Source: Azorhizobium oxalatiphilum | GTDB taxonomy: Bacteria; Pseudomonadota; Alphaproteobacteria; Rhizobiales; Xanthobacteraceae | Reading direction: 5' to 3' | NCBI RefSeq assembly: GCF_014635325.1 | Contig: NZ_BMCT01000001.1 | Span: forward strand, 1,331,743 to 1,395,742 | DNA length: 64,000 bases | In this document: one piece after another, positions 54,701 through 61,664 of the stretch | How the letters are laid out: every line of letters begins with the position of its first letter | Numbering within the stretch: position 1 is the first letter of the stretch | Notes under the pieces: model-generated | What the model was told of the DNA's origin: nothing | Seen by the model: only the letters and a program-made list of their open reading frames with translations | Databases searched by the model: none | Made by a program: the position numbers and the translations under genes

Positions 54701-56775
54701 GCGTCACCGGCTCCGGCATCATCAGCAACAGCGGCACCATCATCGGCACCGCCGACACCGGCGTGGTGCTGGGCTCGGGCGGCGTGCTCACCAACAGCGC
54801 CACCGGCTTCATCCAGGGCGGCATCTATGGCGCGCGGGTGGCCAACAATGCCACGGTGATCAATGCCGGCACCATCATCGACGACGACATCGCCGGCCTC
54901 GCGCTGGGCAGCAATTCCACGCTGACCAATTCGGGCAGCATCGGCGGCGTCATCGGCCTGATCTTCACAGGCTCTGGGGCGAGCGCCACCAATACCGGCA
55001 CCATCACCGGCACCGGCGGTGTAGCCGTGCAGTTCGGCACGCTTGCCAACAGCCTGACACTCGGCACCGGCACGGTGCTGCAGGGCGGCATCAATGGCGG
55101 CGGCAGCGCCAGCCAGATCACGCTCGCCGGCACCGGCACGCTGGCAAGCACCATCTCCAATTTCGGCACCGGCAGCGGGCTCACCATCGCCAGTGGCGCG
55201 GCGTGGACCGCGTCCGGCAGCTGGACGGTGGCCACCGTCACCAATTCCGGCACGCTCCAGCCGGGCGCGGCGGGCAGCAGCCTGTCCATCACCGGCAATT
55301 TCGTGCAGACGGCCGGCGGCACGCTCCAGATCGCCACCACGCCGTCGGGCACCAGCTCGCAGCTTCTGGTGAGCGGGACGGCAACGCTCGGCGGCACCCT
55401 GTCGGTGCTGGCGGGCTCCGGCACCTACAGCACCTCCGCCACCACCTACACCGTGCTTACGGCAGGCACGGTGAGCGGCACCTTCTCCAGCGTCATCACC
55501 GACCTCGCTTTCCTCACGCCGTCGGTCGATTACGGCACCGGCGTGGTCTCGCTGGGTCTGACCCGGAACTCGGTCGATTTCGCTACCCTGGCGACCACGC
55601 GCAACCAGTTCGTCACCGCCAACACCCTGCAGGCCGGGGGCGAGAGCTCCGCGCTCTATCAGGCGGTGGTGGGCCAGAACGAGGCCGGCGCCCGCGTCGC
55701 CTTCGACGCTTTGTCGGGTGAGGTCTTTGGTAGCGTCAACTCCGCCCTCATCGACGGCAGCCGCGCCGTGCCGCAGACCCTGCTCGGCCGCCTGCGCCAG
55801 CAGGGCTATGCGGAGAGCGGCGGCGTCATCGCCTCCCTCGGCAGCGGTGGGCCGGCGCTCGGCTATGCGAACGGCAGCGCCGTTTCCGGTGCGCCGGGCG
55901 TGGCGGCCATTGCCGGCCAGACGGCGGTGGCGGACGGCTCGGCCTCCCGCATGAACTTCTGGGGCGAGGCTTATGGCGACTGGGGCCGCATCTCCAGCGA
56001 CGGCAATGCCGCCAGCGTCAGCCAGGACCGCACCGGCTTCCTCACCGGCTTCGATGCCATGTGGGGCGAGGACTGGCGGGTGGGTATCGCGGCCGGCTAT
56101 GCGGGCACGAACCTCTCCATGACCGACCGCGCCAGCTCGGCGCAGATCGGCACCACCAGCTTCGCGCTCTATGCGGGGCGCGCCTTCGGCCCGCTGAACC
56201 TCCGGCTCGGCGCCGCCTATGGCTACAGCGACGTGGACGTGTCGCGCGCCGTGGTCTTCCCCGGCTTCAACAACCGGCTGTCGGCGGGCTATGGCGCGCA
56301 GACGGGGCAGGTGTTCGGCGAGGTGGGCTATGGCTTCGCCTGGCACGCGCTGGCGCTGGAGCCCTTCGCGGGGCTCTCCTATCTGCACCTCTCCACCGGC
56401 TCGGCCGTGGAGCAGGGCGGTGTGGCGGCGCTGCGGCTCAACGGTAGCGATACGGACACGTTCTATTCCACCCTCGGCCTGCGGCTCGGCACCAGCTGGG
56501 CCATCGGCAACGGGCTGACGCTGCTGCCGCGCGCCATGGTGGGCTGGCAGCACGCCTTCGGAGACGTGGCGCCGGCGGCGGATGTGGCCTTCGCCTCCAC
56601 GGGCATCGGCTTCACCGTGCAGGGGGCGCCGCTGGCTCGCGATGCGGCGCTGCTGGAACTGGGGGCGGACCTGCAGCTGAATGATGCGGCCCGCCTTGGC
56701 CTCTCCTATCGCGGTACCCTGTCGAACAGCGTGCAGGACAATGCCGTAACTGGTAGCTTCACCTGGTCGTTCTGA
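45775..56775 (+). CDS. Giant autotransporter adhesin (type Va)
   Basis: About 3666 residues. The N-terminus is a signal peptide (ATGALALAPVFVAMGVSLTA, cleavage after AAQA). The passenger (about 50-3300) is built from short beta-helix repeats of the type N-S/A-G-T-I-x-G, predicting a very long surface rod; it is rich in Gly, Thr, Ser, Asn and poor in Cys and charged residues. A junction segment (FDALSGEVFGSVNSALIDGS) precedes the C-terminal 12-strand barrel domain (about 3394-3666), which ends in Phe (TGSFTWSF). Internal super-repeats are listed separately. I start at 45775, with GGGGGAAG about 10 bp upstream; ATG 45748 and GTG 45721 are in frame too. The two genes downstream may modify the passenger. 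Role inferred: adhesion or biofilm. Confidence 0.92.
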   Translation: MGRVTSSHLTAARGPSTGLSRLLSSCATGALALAPVFVAMGVSLTAAQAQTVIPGGATTVVLDSYGGATNFIIGNYTIGLNSSTTIFGSAASVWTLTNLGTVTTSDNLGEGIRFGASGTIINGSSVTTSATIYSAGRAIQGEGALNSSLLVTNFGTINGQSVGAYIRGYDPSMTGGTITSSGTVINAAGAVIYGQIGLMSYYANLSVTNAGTITGSVGNGINAVGGGSLTNTNTGTISGAVNGVRYGDTRGQNATIDNSGRITGGTGFGVDIDPGTVINRAGGYIGGTGGVYLRSGTLLNSGTIASSGTVARTSPTDDPTTFSAGVRSSDGNNVIVNYADGRIEAVSYGVLMAGGTLSNDGTIISSNGQGVYSSFGGTITNGGTANTSARIEGASRAINGLGNTLVISNFGTITGNQGIYLTAGGTVTNSGTASLIAATGSVAVYALNSDLHVVNEGTISNTSGMGVGSWGGGGSLTNTNTGTISGGGDGVSFGSTNGAEVTIGNAGRITSTNGYGVNLDRGTIVNEASGYISGFHGVQIGTGTVLNSGTIIGTSDMGVQSRGSGNRVINLAGGTITGLTSGVYMVGSTVSNAGLIEATGAAGIGIYSIGTDTITNVGTAAQIIGAQTGVKLLFAGSLLRNEGTIKGNTLYGVYQRTNGDIINFGTAALISGYATGIIVTAGTTTDTMAVSIANSGRIEALGTSGVGILTQDGLGTIANSGTITGGTLGMGVLLADGGSVRNLDAASSISGGVVGIYVQNAAGTVTNYGTIRSADGNAVMFQNGGTVSNLGTAALIEGQLDGIDITGVGSVTNSGSINGVNGLGVMFVDGGTLTNEATGIITGACSGVGALSGALVLNNSGRISGTCGSSSGVYAMTGATITNSGTASLITGFYYGVRISGAAGTVTNEGTISAAATGPLYPAGVSLLDGGTVTNSGTASRITGLARGVMTSGGLGTVINEGVIAGTYSNGGVLPSVTEVFGVDMRTGGSVTNTGTAALISGYTGVVIRDVNSSGARGTVTNTGTILGTRRAGVRLDAGGFITNIGAGVLISGAEYGVLTTGGLSTVVNTGTIVSTGTASSNIAIQFGGTLGNTVVNAGSIISNGGTAIAFGSGDDLLEITPESVIVGAVVGGGGTDTLVLLAGSLGNTGTIAHAVADFAQVGVYAGARWLIANTGTLGEYGPSGAKVTLTNAGSLTNAGTIFGGVTLTGAGSFTNQASGQVYGPANGVTGLAGGTGTLTNAGIISGYAGAGVSLAFAGSITNSGSLAVIVGSVDGITFSGTASVGGSVLNSGRIIGSTGNGVTAVGASVTNLAGGSIFGALSGIAISGTGTVDNSGYISAFTTAGVSLGQGVITNSATGLILGPTGVSLAGGTLTNAGTIIGESTASGVGVIATGTLANTVINSGTIIGNSGTAVRLADGDDLVQVLGGAVFTGVVDAGAGSNTLQFSAGTHTTGNYIGFSHLVVDAAATATLVSSQTMTTAVTAGTLTNAGSIINASGIAVTMTGGSLANSGRISGTTGLAVNSGTVLITNTGTIAGTGTAGVGILFSGSASGTIDNFGTISGAGGTAVKFAGGTNSLILEAGSRLSGAADGSLGTNTLIVKDSAQLSGVNAIGFQYVGFINATQSIDGTSTITNATVISGTLLSFGTLNGALNVRSGATLVSNGVIDVTASSTNAGFINGNDRISNSSTFTSTYLIQSFNTLNNSGVLNISGSSGRSGSVMSFGSFINSGTISIVAGGYLQNFGQMTNSGPISNAGGLQNFGTLTNTSTITSSGILTNYGTFITTAGVLLSSGTIHNTSSTSIQGIIELTAAGAYVANQQYGLISGSTFAIHSAVTGSGAAMTVFNAGTVSASGTLGTGVSIAGAAKITNNGSTSRISGAVVGAYVGGTASISNAGTIVGTTGYGLALGGGGSVSNSGTISGGLAGISVLGGTVQITNTGTITGTGTAGVGIAFSGSASGTIDNFGTISGAGGTAVKFAGGTNSLILEAGSLLSGIADGSLGTNTLIVKDSAQLSGVNAIGFQYVGFIDATHAVDAGSTITNATVIAGTLTNYGTLNGAVNVHSDAMLNTSGVVSVTAASTNAGFIQNLGSFANSSTFTNTSVLQNFISLTNSGTLITSGVMQNLGAVNNSGTLTVTALGSLVNISGQIVNTGLIDNAGTLSNFNTLTNSGTLISSGNVANHGLMDTTGGVLQSSGTISNNTSASILGTIELTGAGAFVGNDSGALIAGDTFAIHSTVTGTGAAMWVTNAGTITASSTIGTAVSIAGAATISNTGTASLISGGLTGAYVGGTAIVTNDGTIVGTAGQGLVLGGGGSVSNSGSISGALAGISVLGGTVQITNTGTIAGTGTAGVGILFSGSASGTIDNFGTISGAGGTAVKFAGGTNRLILEGGSLLSGIADGSLGTNTLVVKDSASLVGVNAIGFQYVGFIDATEVIDSASTITNATVIAGTLTNQGTLNGRVTVDAGATLVSSGVISVDTASTNSGLLSNSNLLTNLSTLTNAGTLINSGTLDTMAGTLFSSGLVTNSGSIAGTVTLTASGAVVDNLAGAIISGGTQGVVSTLTGAGVVMTVSNAGTILGSTTRASGVALASAGTVSNSGTLALIEGAIAGVYIGGLGTILNSGRINGLLRFGAALGTGGSINNSGSISGYTAGAAVQGGTALVTNTGTIVGTGTASTGVQFLGTATGTINNSATGLISGTETGVSLNAGGTILNAGTIIGTSMDGVALAGGGTISNSGLITGALTGVYVSGGTALITNTGTISGTGTAGVGVLVGGGSVTVDNYGTISGAGGTAVKFEAGTNRLILEGGSTLIGTADGSGGTNTLIVKDSASLLAVNVIGFQYVGFIDATEVIDATSTITNATVIAGTLTNQGTLDGRLNVDLGATLVSSGVVSLSGTSTNNGSIINSSTFSNSGLFTNAGVLNTSTSFLNSGTLVNSGTITGTNTAAGNGVVANSGSFANSGVLIGAVNGVTGSGIISNSGTIIGTADTGVVLGSGGVLTNSATGFIQGGIYGARVANNATVINAGTIIDDDIAGLALGSNSTLTNSGSIGGVIGLIFTGSGASATNTGTITGTGGVAVQFGTLANSLTLGTGTVLQGGINGGGSASQITLAGTGTLASTISNFGTGSGLTIASGAAWTASGSWTVATVTNSGTLQPGAAGSSLSITGNFVQTAGGTLQIATTPSGTSSQLLVSGTATLGGTLSVLAGSGTYSTSATTYTVLTAGTVSGTFSSVITDLAFLTPSVDYGTGVVSLGLTRNSVDFATLATTRNQFVTANTLQAGGESSALYQAVVGQNEAGARVAFDALSGEVFGSVNSALIDGSRAVPQTLLGRLRQQGYAESGGVIASLGSGGPALGYANGSAVSGAPGVAAIAGQTAVADGSASRMNFWGEAYGDWGRISSDGNAASVSQDRTGFLTGFDAMWGEDWRVGIAAGYAGTNLSMTDRASSAQIGTTSFALYAGRAFGPLNLRLGAAYGYSDVDVSRAVVFPGFNNRLSAGYGAQTGQVFGEVGYGFAWHALALEPFAGLSYLHLSTGSAVEQGGVAALRLNGSDTDTFYSTLGLRLGTSWAIGNGLTLLPRAMVGWQHAFGDVAPAADVAFASTGIGFTVQGAPLARDAALLELGADLQLNDAARLGLSYRGTLSNSVQDNAVTGSFTWSF
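50362..54430. repeat. Four tandem ~1.2-kb super-repeats inside the autotransporter gene
   Basis: A conserved core of about 370-450 bp recurs four times, starting near 50362, 51585, 52795 and 54052. An anchor encoding GFQYVGFI lies near 50619, 51844, 53052 and 54307, so the period is 1.21-1.26 kb (about 400-420 residues). Nucleotide identity in the cores is high, including exact stretches over 20 bp; copies 2 and 3 also share long flanks (TFAIHS, AAMTV/AAMWV, GAYVGGTA). Recent duplication or gene conversion is likely. Confidence 0.9.
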
Positions 56776-56810
56776 CCGGTGGGGCAAGATAAGGTTGCGG
56801 ATATCCGCCG

Positions 56811-58637
56811 ATGAACATGGTGCCTAACGATCTCTGTGCGTGCGGCAGCCGCCTGCGCGCTTTGCGCTGCTGCCAGCTGGATGCCCGCACGCTGGGGCCG
56901 GCCTCCGCCAGCCGGCATCTGCTGCCGCTGGTGGACGAGGCCATCGCCTGCCACACGCGCGGCGCCTTCGCGGAAGCCGAGCGGCTGTGCCTGGAGGTGC
57001 TGGAGCTGGCGCCGGGGCAGGGTGGGGCGCTCGCCGTCCTGTTCCAGATCCGCAAGGCGCAGGGCGCGCGCCCCGCCGCCGAGGCGCTGGTGCGCCGTCT
57101 GGTGGCGCTGGACCCCAACAACATCTGGGCGACGCAGGAGCTGGCGCTGCTGCTGTTCGGCAAGGGCGACCTTGCCGAGGGCGAAGTGCATGCCCGCAAC
57201 GCCGTGCGCACCGCGCCCACGGACCCGCAGTCGCACAATCTGCTGGGCATGATCCTCACCGAGGCCAACCGGCCGCAGGTGGGTGAATTCCATTACCGCA
57301 AGGCGCTGGAACTGCTCGGCCAGCGCCAGCCGATCCTGCTCGCCAATCTCGCCTGGAACCTGAAGAACCAGGGCCGCATGGCGGAAGCCCGCGCGCTTTA
57401 TGAGGAGAGCGTGGCGCTCGCCCCCACCATCTTGCAGACCCTGCTCGGCTGGGCGCGCATGGAGGAGACCGACCGCGATTTCGCCCGCGCCGATGCGCTG
57501 CTGGATGACGCGGAAAAGGTGGCGCCCGGACATCCCAGCATCCTGCTTCATCGCGCCATCGTGCGCGGCCGCGCCAAGGATTATGACGCGGCGCTGGCCC
57601 TGCTGGACCAACTGGAAGGCATGAACCAGAGCGGCGGCCTCGGCACCAACGAACTGCTGGAAAAGGGCCGCCTGCTCGACAAGATGGGCCGCTTCGACGA
57701 GGCGTTCGCGGCTTTTGACGCCGGCAAGCGCAAGAATGTGGAGCTGAGCGGCGCGGTCTACATGGCCGAGCACGCGGCGCAACTGGCGGGCCGGCTGAAG
57801 GCCTATTTCACCGCCCAGCGCCTGCGCATCGTGCCGCGCGCCAAGCCGGTGGAGAGCGGGCCGCGCCCCATCTTCATCCTCGGCTTTCCGCGCTCCGGCA
57901 CCACCATGGTTGAGCAGACGCTCAGCGCCCACCCGAAGGTCTCGGCGGGCGATGAGCTGACGCTGGTGCACGACATCGCCAATCTGATGCCGCGCATGCT
58001 GAACAGCCCGCTGGCCTATCCCGAAGCGCTGGCCGACCTCTGGATGGGCGACCAGTCCGAGGGGCTGGACAATCTGCGCGATCATTATCTCCAGCGCGTG
58101 CGGCAGATGGGCGTGGTGGAGCCGGGCAAGAGCCGCTTCACCGACAAGATGCCGCTGAACGAGACCCATATGGGCCTCATCGCGCTGATGTTCCCCGATG
58201 CGCCGCTGATCCATGTGCTGCGCCATCCGCTGGACATCGTGCTCTCGGTCTATTCCAACCATCTGACGCACGGCTTCTATTGCGCCAACCAGCTGGAGAC
58301 CATCGCCCGGCACTATCTGCTGGTGATGGATCTGGTGGAGCATTATCGCCGCGAGATGGCGCTGAAGTATCTGGCCGTGCGCTACGAGGACATCGTCGAC
58401 GACCAGGAAACCCATGTGAAGCGGATTCTCACCTTCGCGGACCTGCCGTTCGACCGCAAATGCCTGCGTTTCCACGAGAACAAGCGCTATGCCCGCACCG
58501 CCAGCTATGCGCAGGTGACGGAGAAGCTCTATGACGCCTCGCGCTATCGCTACCGGCAGTATCTGAAGCATCTGAAGCCGGTGATCCCGCTGCTGGAACC
58601 GGCGATCGCGCGCCTGGGATACCGCATCGATGGCTGA
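56811..58637 (+). CDS. TPR-sulfotransferase fusion protein
   Basis: A 608-residue cytosolic protein. N-terminus: LCACGSRLRALRCC, a Cys cluster like a SEC-C-type zinc motif. Residues about 35-330 are tetratricopeptide repeats (for example AEARALYEESVALAPT; LLDKMGRFDEAFAAFDAGKR). The C-terminal domain (about 345-600) is a sulfotransferase: IFILGFPRSGTTMVEQ is the PAPS 5'-phosphosulfate loop and LIHVLRHPLDIVLSVYSNHL the 3'-phosphate motif. The family moves sulfate from PAPS to hydroxyl groups of sugars or Tyr. It begins 35 bp after the autotransporter stop and overlaps the next gene by 8 bp, so all three may be co-transcribed. Likely acceptor, by context only: the autotransporter or its glycans. 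No signal peptide, so it would act before export. Confidence 0.92.
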   Translation: MNMVPNDLCACGSRLRALRCCQLDARTLGPASASRHLLPLVDEAIACHTRGAFAEAERLCLEVLELAPGQGGALAVLFQIRKAQGARPAAEALVRRLVALDPNNIWATQELALLLFGKGDLAEGEVHARNAVRTAPTDPQSHNLLGMILTEANRPQVGEFHYRKALELLGQRQPILLANLAWNLKNQGRMAEARALYEESVALAPTILQTLLGWARMEETDRDFARADALLDDAEKVAPGHPSILLHRAIVRGRAKDYDAALALLDQLEGMNQSGGLGTNELLEKGRLLDKMGRFDEAFAAFDAGKRKNVELSGAVYMAEHAAQLAGRLKAYFTAQRLRIVPRAKPVESGPRPIFILGFPRSGTTMVEQTLSAHPKVSAGDELTLVHDIANLMPRMLNSPLAYPEALADLWMGDQSEGLDNLRDHYLQRVRQMGVVEPGKSRFTDKMPLNETHMGLIALMFPDAPLIHVLRHPLDIVLSVYSNHLTHGFYCANQLETIARHYLLVMDLVEHYRREMALKYLAVRYEDIVDDQETHVKRILTFADLPFDRKCLRFHENKRYARTASYAQVTEKLYDASRYRYRQYLKHLKPVIPLLEPAIARLGYRIDG

Positions 58638-60036
58638 GGCGGTGGCCACCAGCGCGTCCCTGGGCGCCGCCCCCATCGCCCGCACCGTGGACGAGTGGCT
58701 GGCGGAGGCCGCCGCGCATGAGCAGGCGGGGCGGCTGGAGGAGGCCGAGGCCGTGGTGGCGCAGGTCATCGCGGCCAAGCCCGATTATGCGCCGGGCCTG
58801 CATCAGGCTGCCGTCCTCTCCCACAAGCGTGGGCGCGCGCCGGAGGCCATCGCCCGGCTTGAGCAGGCGCTCAGGCTTGCGCCGGACGTGGCGCTGTTTC
58901 ATCGCAACATCTGCGAGCTCTATCGCGGCCAGAAGCGGTTGGACGAGGCATTCGCCCACGGCCGCCGCGCGGTGGAGCTGACGCCGGACGATGCCAGCGC
59001 AAACTACAATCTCGGCGTCATCCAGTATGACCGCATGGAGGTGGACGAGGCCATCCGCCTGGCGCGCCGCGCGCTCGCGCTGGAGCCGGGCATGGCCGGG
59101 GCGCATTTCGAGCTGGCCGAGGCCCTGCTGCTGGACGGGCAGTTCGCGGAGGGCTGGGAGGAATATGAGTGGCGTTTCTCGCTGCCCAATTCGCCCCAGC
59201 TTCTGCCGCACAAGGACAAGCCGCAGTGGGACGGCAAGCCCATGCCGGACGGTACGCTGCTGCTGATCGGCGATCAGGGGTTCGGTGACACCATCCAGTT
59301 CTGCCGTTATGTGGCCGAGGTGGCGAAGCTCTGTCCGAACATCGTCATGGCCTGCTCGTCCGAAATGTGGCCCGTGGTCAAGCAGCAGAGCGGCCTCGCG
59401 GGCCATTTCGACCGCTGGGAGAACGTGCCGGCCTTTGAGGCCTATTGCCCGCTCTCCGGCCTGCCGCGCCTGTTCGGCACCGATCTGTCGAACATCCCCG
59501 CTCCGGTGCCCTATGTGCGCGCCGACAAGGCCAGGGTTGCCCATTGGCGGGCGCGGCTGGGTCAGCTGGTGCCGCGCGGTTATCGCACCATCGGCATCAC
59601 ATGGGCCGGGCGGCCCACCCATGGCAACGACTTCAACCGCTCCATGCGGCTGGAGACGCTTGCCCCGCTAGGCGCGCTGGAGGACACGGCCCTCGTCTCC
59701 CTGCAGATGGGGCCGGCGGTGGCGCAGGTGGCAGATTGGCGGGCTGCTGCGCCGCTGATCAATCTGGGCGCCGAGATCGGTGATTTTGCCGACACCATGG
59801 CCATCCTCGAAGTGCTGGACCATGTGGTGGCGGTGGACACCTCCGTGGTGCATCTGGCCGGTGCGATGGGACGTCCGGTGAGCGTTCTGCTGCCTTTCGC
59901 GCCCGACTGGCGCTGGCTGCGCGAGCGCACCGACAGCCCATGGTATCCGACCCTGCGCCTGTTCCGACAGAGCGCCAACGGCGATTGGGCGGGGCCGGTT
60001 GCGCGGGTGGCGGCGGGGCTGGCAACCAGGGCTTGA
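58630..60036 (+). CDS. TPR-glycosyltransferase (GT9/heptosyltransferase-like)
   Basis: A 468-residue protein. TPR repeats fill about residues 18-175 (AEAVVAQVIAAKPDYAPGLH; ASANYNLGVIQYDRMEVDEA), ending with the WEEYEWRF motif typical of these fusions. The C-terminal domain has DQGFGDTIQFCRY, GITWAGRPTHGNDFNRSM, and VVAVDTSVVHLAGAMGRPVS followed by LLPFAPDWRWL, the nucleotide-sugar-binding signature shared with GT9 heptosyltransferases. Autotransporter-specific heptosyltransferases (TibC, Aah) glycosylate Ser of adhesin passengers before export, so by context this enzyme may glycosylate the giant autotransporter upstream. It overlaps the sulfotransferase gene by 8 bp and is convergent with the HEPN gene. 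Confidence 0.9.
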   Translation: MAEAVATSASLGAAPIARTVDEWLAEAAAHEQAGRLEEAEAVVAQVIAAKPDYAPGLHQAAVLSHKRGRAPEAIARLEQALRLAPDVALFHRNICELYRGQKRLDEAFAHGRRAVELTPDDASANYNLGVIQYDRMEVDEAIRLARRALALEPGMAGAHFELAEALLLDGQFAEGWEEYEWRFSLPNSPQLLPHKDKPQWDGKPMPDGTLLLIGDQGFGDTIQFCRYVAEVAKLCPNIVMACSSEMWPVVKQQSGLAGHFDRWENVPAFEAYCPLSGLPRLFGTDLSNIPAPVPYVRADKARVAHWRARLGQLVPRGYRTIGITWAGRPTHGNDFNRSMRLETLAPLGALEDTALVSLQMGPAVAQVADWRAAAPLINLGAEIGDFADTMAILEVLDHVVAVDTSVVHLAGAMGRPVSVLLPFAPDWRWLRERTDSPWYPTLRLFRQSANGDWAGPVARVAAGLATRA

Positions 60037-60053
60037 GGTGGCGGTGCGCGTGG

Positions 60054-60431
60054 CTATGCCATGCGGCGCACCGCTTCCAGAAACAGCCGTGCATCCTCCA
60101 CGGCTTTGCGCGCGTCTTCGGCATCAGCCATTTCGTCGGCATCATAATCGGCGATGAGCCGCATCTGCTGCGAGACGGAAAGCAATCTGCCGATCTCGGC
60201 CGGGACATGGCCGGCTTCTACCACATGGCGGGTGAAGGACAGGATGGTGCCGACGTGCGTCTTGGCGGCCACGGCGCGGGGCGGCGCGCCGACCCGCTCC
60301 AGCGCCACGCGGGCTGCGCAGAACATGGCATAATAGGCCCGATTGCAGGCGCTATCGTATTTCTCGCGCTCCAGCGCCAGAACGGCCACGTCCAGCGCTT
60401 CCAGTGCCTTGAGCCAGAGAACGCTGTCCAA
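60054..60431 (-). CDS. HEPN-domain protein (toxin-like half of an MNT/HEPN pair)
   Basis: A 125-residue helical HEPN protein; SACNRAYYAMFCAARVALE is the diagnostic stretch. In active HEPN RNases the motif is R-x(4-6)-H (RAYYAMFH); here the His position is Cys (codon TGC), so nuclease activity is doubtful. Start is TTG at 60431, 3 bp after the MNT stop, with GGAG about 9 bp upstream; no better start exists near it. It forms a two-gene operon with the nucleotidyltransferase gene. In characterised pairs the nucleotidyltransferase AMPylates and neutralises HEPN. Confidence 0.88.
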   Translation of the reverse strand: MDSVLWLKALEALDVAVLALEREKYDSACNRAYYAMFCAARVALERVGAPPRAVAAKTHVGTILSFTRHVVEAGHVPAEIGRLLSVSQQMRLIADYDADEMADAEDARKAVEDARLFLEAVRRMA

Positions 60432-60434
60432 AGG

Positions 60435-60809
60435 TCAGATCTCCAGCCCGTCCCGCCGGATGTTATCCAGGAGCGAGGGATTGGCATGGCGTTCGGGATG
60501 GGCCCATTGATCCCGCCAGACGGGCAAGGGGGAGAGCAAAATCCCGGTTTCGCGGAAGACGTCGTACGCGATGCCAGCCATGGCCCGCATGGTGGGATGG
60601 AGACGCCCTTGCGGGGCATCCAGCACCACGGCGAGATCGGCGTCGCTGTCTTGCCCATGATCGCCGCGCGCACGGCTACCGTAGAGGATGGCCTTGGCCA
60701 CCGGAAAGTCCGCACCGATCCGCTCCAGAAAGCGCCGCACACTTTCGCGCGTGGCGGGATCAATCCCGGGCACGCGGTTGGATGCTCTGTTCTGAACGTG
60801 CACGACCAT
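60435..60809 (-). CDS. Minimal nucleotidyltransferase (MNT antitoxin-like)
   Basis: A 124-residue nucleotidyltransferase: AILYGSRARGDHGQDSDADL is the complete GSxxxG...SDxDL catalytic motif with both Asp residues. In known MNT/HEPN systems it transfers AMP to its partner. First gene of the pair, start ATG 60809. A 14-bp inverted repeat lies 45-77 bp upstream and could be an autoregulatory operator. The pair sits between unrelated operons, as mobile TA-like modules often do. Confidence 0.9.
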   Translation of the reverse strand: MVVHVQNRASNRVPGIDPATRESVRRFLERIGADFPVAKAILYGSRARGDHGQDSDADLAVVLDAPQGRLHPTMRAMAGIAYDVFRETGILLSPLPVWRDQWAHPERHANPSLLDNIRRDGLEI

Positions 60810-60853
60810 GGCAGATGACCGCTCCGATGCGCCTGTGGCACAGCGGTGAATGT

Positions 60854-60886
60854 AACATGAAACGTGTTATCGACACGATTCATGTT
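60854..60886. promoter_or_regulatory. 14-bp inverted repeat upstream of the MNT/HEPN pair
   Basis: aacatgaaacgtgt (60854-60867) and acacgattcatgtt (60873-60886) pair at 13 of 14 positions with a 5-bp centre. It is AT-rich for this genome and lies just before the MNT gene. It may be the operator of the pair; alternatively it terminates the ABC operon, whose last gene ends 20 bp away. Confidence 0.65.
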
Positions 60887-60905
60887 CTTTTGTCGCGCGC
60901 GCCTC

Positions 60906-61664
60906 TCACGAAAAATACGTGGCGATCCTCTTGCCGGCGATGGTGTGCACGTCGAAGCGGCAGCCGAAGACGTCGGAGAGATTGTCGGGGGTCATCACCT
61001 CATCCGGCGTGCCGGCCAGGACCACGCGGCCAGAGCGCATGGCGATGATCCGGTCGGAATAGGAGGAGGCGAAATTGACGTCGTGCAGCACCAGAACAAC
61101 CGTCTTGCCCAGCTCCGTGGCGGCGCGGCGCAGGAGCTTCATCAGCTCCACGCCGTGGCGGATGTCGAGATTGTTCAGCGGCTCGTCCAGCAGCAGATAG
61201 TCCGTCTCCTGACAGAGCGTCATGGCGATGAAGGCGCGCTGGCGCTGGCCGCCGGAGAGTTCATCGAGGAAGCGGTCGGCGAGGCCGTCGAGGTCCATAT
61301 AGGCGAGCGCGCGCTCCACATGCGTGCGATCCTCCGCCGTGGGGCGGCCCTTGCTGTGCGGATAGCGGCCGAAGGCCACGAGGTCGCGCACGTTGAGGCG
61401 GGCGGTCACGTGGTTGTCCTGCCGCAGGATGGCGAGGCGGCGGGCGAGCTGGTCGGAAGGGGTGCGGGCGACATCGAGGCCGTCCACGCTCACCGTGCCG
61501 GTGTCCGCCGGGATCAGGCGAGCGGCGATGGAGAGCAAAGTGGATTTGCCCGCGCCATTGGGGCCGACCAGAGAGGTGAGGCCGCCGCGCGCAATGGTCA
61601 GCGTCACGTCGTCCACCACGCGCACCTTGCCATAGGACTTGGCTACGTTCCGGATCTCGATCAC
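60906..61664 (-). CDS. Ferric-siderophore ABC transporter ATP-binding protein
   Basis: A 252-residue ATPase of the FepC/FatE/CeuD group: Walker A GPNGAGKST (residues 34-42), Q-loop LRQDNHV, signature LSGGQRQR, Walker B YLLLDEPLNNLD, switch His in LVLHDVNFASSYSD. It powers import of ferric siderophore across the inner membrane. It is the last gene of a binding protein-permease-permease-ATPase operon and overlaps the upstream permease gene by 4 bp. The FatE-like gene order suggests a catecholate siderophore, but the ligand is not proven. Confidence 0.93.
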   Translation of the reverse strand: MIEIRNVAKSYGKVRVVDDVTLTIARGGLTSLVGPNGAGKSTLLSIAARLIPADTGTVSVDGLDVARTPSDQLARRLAILRQDNHVTARLNVRDLVAFGRYPHSKGRPTAEDRTHVERALAYMDLDGLADRFLDELSGGQRQRAFIAMTLCQETDYLLLDEPLNNLDIRHGVELMKLLRRAATELGKTVVLVLHDVNFASSYSDRIIAMRSGRVVLAGTPDEVMTPDNLSDVFGCRFDVHTIAGKRIATYFS

